Below, piece after piece: positions 1-5,516 of a DNA stretch of 9,219 nucleotides. The notes under the pieces were generated by a model. That model had not been told where the DNA came from and searched no databases. It saw nothing but the letters and a program-made list of their open reading frames with translations. The stretch covers positions 1 to 9,219 of the forward strand of contig JBIINK010000065.1 of NCBI GenBank assembly GCA_044337515.1. The letters are read 5' to 3'. Source of the DNA: CAJBVG01 sp044337515. Lineage in GTDB: Bacteria > Bacteroidota > Bacteroidia > Sphingobacteriales > Sphingobacteriaceae. Every line of letters begins with the position of its first letter. Within the stretch, counting starts at the first letter, position 1. Position numbers and translations under genes: made by a program.

Positions 1-833
1 TCAGCAGGTGCAAAATGTTCGGTATGTTTTAAGCGAATACCATCTTTTTCAAATATGGTTTCAACATTCCAATCGCGCATCCACTCTGCTAAAATCGCAT
101 CGCCTTGTGTGCTCTTTGATTTAAATCCTGGTAAATATATTTCTTCTACACCCAATGAAACCATGGCGTACCAATACGATGCGGCACTCCAATCGGGTTC
201 AATATAAAAATTACATTGTTCGTATTCTTGCTCAGGGATAATAATGCTTTGGTCGTTTAATATGATATGCACTTTTGCTTCATGCATCATCTGCATCGTC
301 ATGCTTAAATACGGTGCCGAAATAATTTTATTTTCGAGATGCAATTGCAACCCATTTTTCACTTTTGGTCCAATCATTAACAATGCTGAAATAAACTGAC
401 TACTAACATCTGCTTGAATAGTAATAGGAGCATGAGAAATAAGTTCTTTTCCCTTTATTTTAATAGGAGCGAAGCCTGTTTTCTCTAAGTATTCAATGTC
501 TGCACCTAATTCTTTAAGTACATCAACTAATATTTTTAAAGGGCGTTCTTTTAAGCGTTGTGATCCAGTTAGAATTATTTCTCTGTTTTGTTGATTGGAA
601 AAAAATGCACATAAAAAACGTAATGCTGCACCCGACTGATTACAATCAATAATCATGTCGATACCAGTAAGTGCTTCTTGAATGATTCGCGAATCATCAG
701 AATTCGATAAGTTATCAATACTTATCTTTTCCTCTGAAAGTGCCTGTATAATCAAGGCTCTGTTGGATTCGCTCTTCGAACCGGGTAATGTTAATATGTG
801 TTTTTTAAAATGAGTAGGTCTGCTAATTTTCAT
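1..833 (-). CDS. aroA: 3-phosphoshikimate 1-carboxyvinyltransferase (EPSP synthase), 3' end outside window
   Basis: This enzyme transfers the enolpyruvyl group of PEP to shikimate-3-phosphate, the sixth step of the cytosolic shikimate pathway. Reading leftward from an ATG at 833-831 gives 277 open codons with no stop; the family is about 410-430 residues, so roughly the last third is missing. Visible motifs are LPGSKSESNR (residues 16-25; K20, S21 and R25 are the substrate-binding residues), TGSQRLKERP (89-98), SSQFISALLM (144-153) and EPDWSAAS (212-219), whose D214 is the expected general base. The segment matching the usual NAGTAxRP loop reads NQSGAALRFL (65-74), a divergent version. The ATG lies 4 nt after the aroB stop, so the two are co-transcribed and probably translationally coupled. 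The fold-defining motifs make the identity secure; the missing C-terminus cannot be judged. Confidence 0.95.
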   Translation of the reverse strand, partial: MKISRPTHFKKHILTLPGSKSESNRALIIQALSEEKISIDNLSNSDDSRIIQEALTGIDMIIDCNQSGAALRFLCAFFSNQQNREIILTGSQRLKERPLKILVDVLKELGADIEYLEKTGFAPIKIKGKELISHAPITIQADVSSQFISALLMIGPKVKNGLQLHLENKIISAPYLSMTMQMMHEAKVHIILNDQSIIIPEQEYEQCNFYIEPDWSAASYWYAMVSLGVEEIYLPGFKSKSTQGDAILAEWMRDWNVETIFEKDGIRLKHTEHFAPA

Positions 834-837
834 TTCA

Positions 838-1911
838 CTAATCGTTAAAATAATGAATGCATTTGAGCAAAGCTTCTGTTATTTCCTCTTCTGTACAAGT
901 GATGTTAATAGCAGGTTTTCCTATTTCACTTAGTAAACTAAATTTGATTTGATTTTCTGTATTCTTTTTATCTAACTTCATGAAATCGATTAAATCTAGA
1001 ATCATTTCTTGAGTAACTTTTGCAGGTTCTAAGTGATTCGGAATAATCTCGAAAATATATTTCACATCTTCTGTTTTCATGCAACACTTCATCTCACTTA
1101 ACACCGCTTCCACCATCATTCCGTAAGCAACAGCACTGCCGTGCATAATGAGTTTCCCTTTTGCTAAGTAAAAACTTTCAATAGCGTGTCCAATGGTATG
1201 CCCATAGTTCAATGCTTTGCGAATCCCATTCTCTGTTGGGTCTTGCTCCACAATACCTAATTTGATTTTAATACTTTGAGGAATTAATTCATTAACACCT
1301 GGTAAACCATTCGTTAAATAAGAAAGCGTATCACGCAGATGTAAATGGTCTGCAATTAATCCATGTTTCACCACTTCTGTTAATCCCGATTTCATTTCTA
1401 ACTCATGTAATGAGCCTAAAAATTCGGGGATAATAAATATTCCTTTAGGATGAGTAAATGTTCCTAAATGATTTTTATAATGTTGTAAATCTAATCCTGT
1501 TTTTCCGCCAATGCTTGCATCTACCATGGCTAGCAATGTAGTGGGGATATTAATAAAATCAATACCTCGCATATACGTCGATGCAGCAAAGCCCCCCATA
1601 TCAGAAATTACGCCACCACCTAAATTAATTAGTAAAGAATTACGGTCTAATCCAAACTCTTGCATCATACTCCAAATGCCAATGCAGATGTCGATGTTTT
1701 TGTTATCCTCTCCTGGATCAATTTCAATAAGGTCGTAGGTAGAAGAATGCGAAGAATAAAGATTTAAATAGGGGAGACATTCAGCTAGTGTATGTGTATC
1801 ACCAAGTATAGCTACTTTAGAATAGTTGCTCGATGATAGAAAATTATCGAGTGAGGCAATGGGATCTTCTAGAAATATGCTGTACCCTAAGCTACTTTTT
1901 ATATCATTCAT
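838..1911 (-). CDS. aroB: 3-dehydroquinate synthase
   Basis: This enzyme cyclises DAHP to 3-dehydroquinate, step two of the shikimate pathway, using NAD and a divalent metal. The 357-residue product has the normal family length. The NAD-binding segment LGGGVISDMGGF is at residues 97-108 and DASIGGKTG at 131-139. SGLTEVVKHG (175-184) supplies metal ligand E179, NYGHTIGHAIE (235-245) supplies H238 as ligand and H242 as catalytic His, and LIMHGSAVAYGM (254-265) supplies H257. All expected metal and catalytic residues are present. The ATG start overlaps the last 8 bases of the DAHP synthase gene (ATGAATGA), and the stop is 4 nt before aroA, so this is the middle gene of a coupled operon. No internal promoter was seen. 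Identity is very secure. Confidence 0.97.
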   Translation of the reverse strand: MNDIKSSLGYSIFLEDPIASLDNFLSSSNYSKVAILGDTHTLAECLPYLNLYSSHSSTYDLIEIDPGEDNKNIDICIGIWSMMQEFGLDRNSLLINLGGGVISDMGGFAASTYMRGIDFINIPTTLLAMVDASIGGKTGLDLQHYKNHLGTFTHPKGIFIIPEFLGSLHELEMKSGLTEVVKHGLIADHLHLRDTLSYLTNGLPGVNELIPQSIKIKLGIVEQDPTENGIRKALNYGHTIGHAIESFYLAKGKLIMHGSAVAYGMMVEAVLSEMKCCMKTEDVKYIFEIIPNHLEPAKVTQEMILDLIDFMKLDKKNTENQIKFSLLSEIGKPAINITCTEEEITEALLKCIHYFND

Positions 1912-2992
1912 CTTGCATCACTTTAGTTTGAATAGAAATTGATTCACGGTGAATCAATTTCACTAAATCTAATATCATTTCTTCGGATAAGTGGATTTCT
2001 TTTCCATATTTCTTTCTCGACTCAACAATCTGTGCCCATCGTTCCGGTTGGAAAATAGTAATGTTGTTTTCTTTTTTATAGATTCCGATTTCTTGAATCA
2101 ATTTTAATCGCGAAGCAATGAGTTCTAAAACTTCAAAATCAATCTTATCAATCTCCGTTCTTAATCGTAACAATTGATCTTTAAATTCTATATTCTCTGA
2201 ATCAGTATCGCGAATTATCAAATGCTCAATTAAAGCAGCTAATTCAGCAGGTTTCAACTGTTGGTCCTTATCACTCAATGCAATACTTGGATCGTAATGC
2301 GATTCAATCATTAAGCCATCAAAGTTAAGGTCCATGGCCTTCTGACTAATATGCTGAATTAAATCGATGCTACCACAAATATGACTAGGGTCGCAGATAA
2401 CAGGTAATTTAGGAACCAAACGTTTTAACTCTAATGGAATGTTCCAATTTGGTGTATTACGGTAAGTGTTTTTTTCGTATTGAGAAAAGCCTCGATGTAT
2501 GGCTGCTATTTTTGTAATTCCAGCATGGTTGATGCGTTCAATAGCACCAATCCATAATTCGATATCGGGGTTAATCGGATTCTTAATTAAAATAGGCATA
2601 TCAACACCACGTAAGGCATCGGCAATTTCCTGCACTACGAAGGGGCTAACGGTTGAGCGAGCACCAATCCAAAGGATATCAATTCCTGCTTTCAAGCAAT
2701 CTTCCACATGTTGCGCGGTAGCAACTTCTACAGCACTCTTCATGTTATTCGCTTTGGCAGCTTCTGCAAGCCATTGAATACCTTTCGTACCTAGTCCAGT
2801 AAAGGAACCCGGACGAGTTCTCGGTTTCCAAATTCCACCACGCAAAACAGGGATCTGGTAAGAAGATAATGCTTTAGCAGTGGTATGAATTTGTTCTTCG
2901 GTTTCTACGCTACAAGGCCCTGCAATGATAAAGGTCTTTAAGTCAGTATCTAACCAAGAGTTTAAGTGGTCGGGTTTGATCGAAGTCGTCAT
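1904..2992 (-). CDS. bifunctional 3-deoxy-7-phosphoheptulonate synthase / chorismate mutase (AroQ type)
   Basis: The N-terminal domain condenses PEP and erythrose-4-phosphate to DAHP, which commits carbon to aromatic synthesis; the C-terminal domain turns chorismate into prephenate. With the ATG at 2992 the protein has 362 residues. DAHP synthase type I-beta (KDO8P-synthase-like) motifs are AGPCSVE (24-30), WKPRTRP (55-61), IGARS (109-113), KNP (137-139), HRG (166-168), DPSH (201-204) and IESHYDP (229-235). An AroQ mutase domain covers about 270-362, with the helix LRTEIDKIDFEVLELIASRL from residue 277 and its Arg and Lys. The open frame extends to a TTG at 3064, but those 24 residues look unlike the family and the codon is weak, so ATG 2992 is preferred. 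It heads the aro operon. In this fusion type the mutase domain is generally thought to confer feedback control by prephenate; that is family knowledge, not visible here. Confidence 0.93.
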   Translation of the reverse strand: MTTSIKPDHLNSWLDTDLKTFIIAGPCSVETEEQIHTTAKALSSYQIPVLRGGIWKPRTRPGSFTGLGTKGIQWLAEAAKANNMKSAVEVATAQHVEDCLKAGIDILWIGARSTVSPFVVQEIADALRGVDMPILIKNPINPDIELWIGAIERINHAGITKIAAIHRGFSQYEKNTYRNTPNWNIPLELKRLVPKLPVICDPSHICGSIDLIQHISQKAMDLNFDGLMIESHYDPSIALSDKDQQLKPAELAALIEHLIIRDTDSENIEFKDQLLRLRTEIDKIDFEVLELIASRLKLIQEIGIYKKENNITIFQPERWAQIVESRKKYGKEIHLSEEMILDLVKLIHRESISIQTKVMQDE

Positions 2993-2998
2993 TAAGGT

Positions 2999-3006
2999 CA
3001 AATATA
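2999..3006 (-). promoter_or_regulatory. candidate -7 promoter element of the aro operon
   Basis: On the minus strand this reads TATATTTG, a perfect fit to the Bacteroidetes -7 consensus TAnnTTTG, and it ends 6 nt before the preferred ATG at 2992. No convincing TTG -33 box lies 17-21 nt upstream. If it is used, the mRNA would begin at or next to the start codon, giving a leaderless or nearly leaderless message. The match could be chance in AT-rich DNA. Confidence 0.4.
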
Positions 3007-3103
3007 AATCAAAAAAAGTGAATTTGATTTCTTTAGAAACAAGCAATTTATCATCGTGTTTCAAGTATTCTATTAATTATTTATAAAAGGATAGCAATTT
3101 TCC

Positions 3104-3111
3104 TATTTTTG
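3104..3111 (+). promoter_or_regulatory. candidate -7 promoter element of proline dehydrogenase
   Basis: The bases read TATTTTTG, a full match to TAnnTTTG, ending 18 nt before the putA ATG at 3130. The same octamer sits 16 nt before the lysS ATG, which supports it being functional. No strong TTG -33 box was seen at the expected distance. It lies in the roughly 137-bp divergent region shared with the aro operon. Confidence 0.5.
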
Positions 3112-3129
3112 AGCATTCATTTACTAACA

Positions 3130-4299
3130 ATGAGCAAAAATATATCTTTTGACAATACCGAGATCGCCTTCTCGGGAATGAGTAATGCCGATTTAAACAG
3201 AGCTTACTGGTTATTTAAAATCATCAACATTAATTTTTTTGTAAAGGTTGGTCCGCCAATAACAAACGCTGCCATTAAAATTGGTTTGCCTGTAGCTCCA
3301 TTAATTCGAGCGACTATCTTCAAGCAATTTTGTGGAGGTGAATCTATCGCTGATTGCACAAAAACAATTGATCACTTAAGTAAATATCATATCGGTACTA
3401 TTCTTGATTATTCTATCGAAGGAGAATCAACTGAAGAAGCATTTGATTCAACAGCTATCGAACTTATCGAAACTATTAAACGTGCAAAAGGGGATGCTAA
3501 AATTCCGTTCAGTGTATTTAAAGTTACCGGTATTGCACGATTAGGATTGTTAGAAAAAATTGATGCGAATGCAGAATTGTCTTTCGAAGAGAAAAAAGAA
3601 TTTGAACGCGTAAAAGATCGTGTTCGTCGCATTTGCCAAACAGCATACGACCTTAACGTACGTATCTTCATAGATGCAGAAGAAAGTTGGATACAAGAAA
3701 CAATTGATACCATGGTAATGGACATGATGCGCTTGTTTAACAAAGAAAAAGTAATTGTTTACAATACTTACCAATATTATCGCCACGATCGTTTAGGGGC
3801 CTTGAAAAATCACGATGCTCAATTAGCATCCGAAAATATTTTCATGGGAGTTAAATTAGTTCGTGGAGCATACATGGAAAAAGAAAGAGAACGAGCTTTA
3901 GAAATGGGTTATCCATCACCAATAAATCCAGATAAAAAATCAACAGATAAAGAATACGATGATGCCTTAACGTATTGCGTTGAGAATGTTCATCGCATTT
4001 CTATTTGTGCAGGTACTCATAATGAAAACAGTTCTCGTCACTTAATGAATTTGATAGAAGAAAAAAATATAGCGAAAAATGATGAGCGTATTTATTTCTC
4101 TCAACTATTAGGCATGAGTGATAACTTGAGTTACAACTTAGCTGATGCTGGATACAATGTAGCGAAGTATGTTCCTTACGGACCAGTAAAATCAGTACTT
4201 CCATACCTATTCCGCAGAGCACAAGAAAACACAGCCATCGCCGGACAAATGGGTAGAGAGTTGGGACTGATTTTGAAGGAGAAAGCACGCCGACGCTAA
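3130..4299 (+). CDS. putA: proline dehydrogenase (monofunctional, PutA N-terminal-type)
   Basis: This FAD enzyme oxidises L-proline to pyrroline-5-carboxylate, the first step of proline catabolism, passing electrons to the respiratory chain. The product has 389 residues from ATG 3130, the size of stand-alone Bacteroidetes proline dehydrogenases and with no aldehyde dehydrogenase domain. Diagnostic segments are GVKLVRGAYMEKER (240-253), AGTHNE (294-299), the barrel segment SQLLGMSDNLSYNLADAGYN, then YVPYGPVKSVLPYL. The terminal RRAQEN (362-367) carries the paired arginines that bind the substrate carboxylate. An upstream in-frame TTG at 3109 would add seven residues but falls inside the candidate -7 box, so the ATG is chosen. 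It is divergent from the aro operon and is followed within 2 bases by the repeat array. The symbol follows common usage; prodh is equally fitting. Confidence 0.93.
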   Translation: MSKNISFDNTEIAFSGMSNADLNRAYWLFKIININFFVKVGPPITNAAIKIGLPVAPLIRATIFKQFCGGESIADCTKTIDHLSKYHIGTILDYSIEGESTEEAFDSTAIELIETIKRAKGDAKIPFSVFKVTGIARLGLLEKIDANAELSFEEKKEFERVKDRVRRICQTAYDLNVRIFIDAEESWIQETIDTMVMDMMRLFNKEKVIVYNTYQYYRHDRLGALKNHDAQLASENIFMGVKLVRGAYMEKERERALEMGYPSPINPDKKSTDKEYDDALTYCVENVHRISICAGTHNENSSRHLMNLIEEKNIAKNDERIYFSQLLGMSDNLSYNLADAGYNVAKYVPYGPVKSVLPYLFRRAQENTAIAGQMGRELGLILKEKARRR

Positions 4300-4300
4300 T

Positions 4301-4506
4301 TCAATGTGCTAATTGGTCAATGTGCTAATGTGCTAATGCCTGCCTCGGCGTAAGACGAGGTGCTAATTGGTCAATGTGCTAATGTGCTAATGCCTGCCTC
4401 GGCGTAAGACGAGGTGCTAATTCGTCAATGTGCTAATGTGCTAATGCTTGCCTCGGCGTGAGACGAGGTGCTAATTGGTTAATGTGCTAATGAGACAATT
4501 GCTCAA
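4301..4506. repeat. left tandem hairpin array (three 54-bp units plus partial ends)
   Basis: Three head-to-tail 54-bp units occupy 4307-4360, 4361-4414 and 4415-4468. They differ at only a few bases; a partial unit precedes them and a degenerate one follows. Each unit has an AT-rich part built from the octamer GTGCTAAT in tandem and a GC-rich part with a 5-bp stem, CCTCG/CGAGG, around an 8-nt loop (hairpins at 4343-4360, 4397-4414 and 4451-4468). Unit 3 differs from units 1 and 2 by GCTTGCC for GCCTGCC and GTGAGAC for GTAAGAC. The array fills the whole gap between the convergent putA and the DUF962 gene, touching both, so it may also end transcription, although the hairpins lack U-tracts. It is not a CRISPR because there are no unique spacers. 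Confidence 0.95.
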
Positions 4507-4812
4507 TTAAAGTTTTTGTTTGCCTTGAAGTATTTCAAAGAATAATTTAAAGTCACTGCTTAAACTCCAAAGTGGATATTTAAAAGTTGCTGGTTTGTTT
4601 TTCTCGAAAAAGAAATGCCCTACCCAAGCGAATGCATACCCTGTTATAGGTAATGCATACCATATATCCCATCGATTGGTATATGATAAAAGAAATACTT
4701 CCAATAATACAAGTGCAGTTCCAATGAAATGCAATCTTCTACTCGTACTATTTTTATGTTCAGTTAGATAAAACTGATAAAATTCCGAAAATGTATTAAT
4801 ACGATTTGCCAT
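4507..4812 (-). CDS. DUF962 / Mpo1-like small membrane protein
   Basis: The product has 101 residues and matches the DUF962 (Mpo1-like) family. In yeast, Mpo1 is an iron-dependent dioxygenase in alpha-oxidation of 2-hydroxy fatty acids; the bacterial function is not established. Family hallmarks are FSEFYQFYLTEH (8-19), RRLHFIG (25-31), FAWVGHFFFEKNKPATF (61-77) and SLSSDF (83-88). The conserved histidines H19, H28 and H66 are the expected metal-binding positions. Two hydrophobic segments, about 29-45 and 50-66, suggest insertion in the inner membrane. Its stop codon TAA sits at the very edge of the left repeat array, so the array replaces any normal downstream spacer. It is divergent from the four-helix-bundle gene and enclosed between the two inverted arrays; whether it belongs to that unit or was there first is unknown. 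Confidence 0.85.
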   Translation of the reverse strand: MANRINTFSEFYQFYLTEHKNSTSRRLHFIGTALVLLEVFLLSYTNRWDIWYALPITGYAFAWVGHFFFEKNKPATFKYPLWSLSSDFKLFFEILQGKQKL

Positions 4813-4865
4813 AGATTTATTGTTTTACCTAATTTATGATATTATATCTAATTAGCCAAAACCTT

Positions 4866-4885
4866 ATATCAATTAATGCTGATAT
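4866..4885. promoter_or_regulatory. inverted repeat in the divergent spacer (ATATCA-n8-TGATAT)
   Basis: A perfect 6-bp inverted repeat with an 8-nt centre lies in the 141-bp region between the divergent DUF962 and four-helix-bundle genes. It could be an operator or a small hairpin. A short AT-rich dyad of this size is expected now and then by chance. Confidence 0.3.
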
Positions 4886-4905
4886 GTTAAGGATGATAAA
4901 AGAAC

Positions 4906-4919
4906 CTGCATATATGCAG
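4906..4919. promoter_or_regulatory. perfect 14-bp palindrome, candidate operator
   Basis: CTGCATATATGCAG is a gapless perfect palindrome that abuts the TTGACA box starting at 4920 and lies about 35 bp before the four-helix-bundle ATG. This is a position where a dimeric repressor could block RNA polymerase. The regulator is unknown. The palindrome does not occur at the other promoters in the window. Confidence 0.4.
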
Positions 4920-4950
4920 TTGACAAATTGTATTTCATTTACATTATTTG
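4920..4950 (+). promoter_or_regulatory. candidate promoter of the four-helix-bundle gene
   Basis: TTGACA (4920-4925) is followed after 17 bp by ATTATTTG (4943-4950), an imperfect match to TAnnTTTG. The spacing equals that seen at lysS. The -7 box ends 3 nt before the ATG, so the transcript would be almost leaderless. Confidence 0.4.
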
Positions 4951-4953
4951 TAC

Positions 4954-5319
4954 ATGAAAAGAAACTATAATAATGAAAATCCAATTGTTATAAAAAGTTT
5001 AACATTTGCTGTAGAAATTGTAAAATTCACTGATATACTTTCTGAAAATAGAAAGTGGAAAATAGCGGAACAACTATTAAAATCTGGAACTTCCATTGGA
5101 GCAAACATTAGAGAGGCTCAGAGCGCTGAAAGTAAAGTTGACTTTATCCACAAGATGAAAATAAGCGCCAAAGAAATAGAAGAGACTCAATATTGGTTAG
5201 AATTAATTGATGAAGCATATGAAGAATATGATGTAGAAAAATATATGGCGGATCTAAAAGAAATTGCTAAAATAGTAAATGCCATAATTACCACTTCAAA
5301 AAAATCGCTCCGAAAATAA
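4954..5319 (+). CDS. four-helix-bundle protein (23S rRNA intervening sequence / Avd family)
   Basis: The product has 121 residues, the usual length for the family of small basic helical proteins first seen in 23S rRNA intervening sequences and related to Avd, the accessory protein of diversity-generating retroelements. The pattern is typical: KSLTFAVEIVKFTDIL (about 14-29), then the conserved GTSIGANIREAQSAESKVDF segment (from about residue 45), then KMKISAKEIEETQYWLELID (from about 68), and a final helix ending in a Lys/Arg-rich tail. It is entirely helical, with no catalytic motif, signal peptide or membrane segment. The function is unproven; nucleic acid binding as a pentamer is known for Avd. 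The track-length start is a TTG at 4948; ATG 4954 is preferred. It is not inside an rRNA gene, and no reverse transcriptase is nearby. The right hairpin array starts 8 bp after its stop, which suggests a functional or evolutionary link. Confidence 0.88.
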   Translation: MKRNYNNENPIVIKSLTFAVEIVKFTDILSENRKWKIAEQLLKSGTSIGANIREAQSAESKVDFIHKMKISAKEIEETQYWLELIDEAYEEYDVEKYMADLKEIAKIVNAIITTSKKSLRK

Positions 5320-5327
5320 TCAAAAAC

Positions 5328-5483
5328 CATTAGCACCTCGTCTCACGCCGAGGCAGGCATTAGCACATTGTCTCATTAGCACATTAGCACATTGACCAAT
5401 TGGCACCTCGTCTCACGCCGAGGCAAGCATTAGCACATTGTCTCATTAGCACATTAGCACATTGACCAATTGACACATTGACA
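5328..5483. repeat. right tandem hairpin array (two 70-bp units), inverted relative to the left array
   Basis: Two 70-bp units at 5331-5400 and 5401-5470 differ at about two positions, and a decaying tail of TTGAC repeats runs to 5483. Each unit is the reverse complement of the left-array unit with 16 bp (ATTGTCTCATTAGCAC) added, that is, two octamer lengths. Hairpins with stem CCTCG/CGAGG and 8-nt loop lie at 5336-5353 and 5406-5423. The second unit's 23-bp hairpin region (5406-5428) is the exact reverse complement of left unit 3 (4446-4468), so the arrays share variants. The array fills the space between the four-helix-bundle stop and lysS, and its tail runs into the lysS promoter. Confidence 0.95.
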
Positions 5484-5500
5484 AATAAATCTTATTTTTG
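5470..5500 (+). promoter_or_regulatory. lysS: candidate lysS promoter, -33 box inside the repeat tail
   Basis: TTGACA (5470-5475) and TATTTTTG (5493-5500, a full match to TAnnTTTG) are 17 bp apart, and the -7 box ends 16 nt before the lysS ATG. A second TTGACA lies at 5478-5483. Both TTGACA copies belong to the degenerate tail of the right repeat array, so the repeat appears to supply the -33 box. Confidence 0.55.
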
Positions 5501-5516
5501 TACAAAATTGAAAGAA

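Noticed and set aside
1511..1738. Plus-strand ORF of 75 codons inside aroB
   Set aside because: It is antisense to a full-length conserved gene with intact motifs and resembles no known family, so it is a shadow frame. The same applies to the antisense ORFs at 2499-2777, 3408-3743, 3550-3786, 4001-4288, 5832-6089, 6676-6870, 7254-7583 and 8250-8456.
2993..3064. N-terminal extension of DAHP synthase from TTG 3064
   Set aside because: It adds 24 residues not typical of the family, uses a rare start codon, and covers the candidate promoter; ATG 2992 fits family length.
4301..4506. CRISPR array
   Set aside because: The units are contiguous and almost identical; there are no unique spacers, and no cas genes are in the window.
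4954..5319. Diversity-generating retroelement accessory gene (avd)
   Set aside because: The protein family is related, but no reverse transcriptase, template repeat or variable repeat with A-specific differences is present; the flanking repeats are hairpin tandems, not TR/VR pairs.
4954..5319. 23S rRNA intervening sequence
   Set aside because: The gene lies between protein genes; no rRNA sequence was recognised on either side.
5478..5516. lysS start at TTG 5478
   Set aside because: The extra 13 codons lie within the repeat tail and the promoter; ATG 5517 gives the expected N-terminus.
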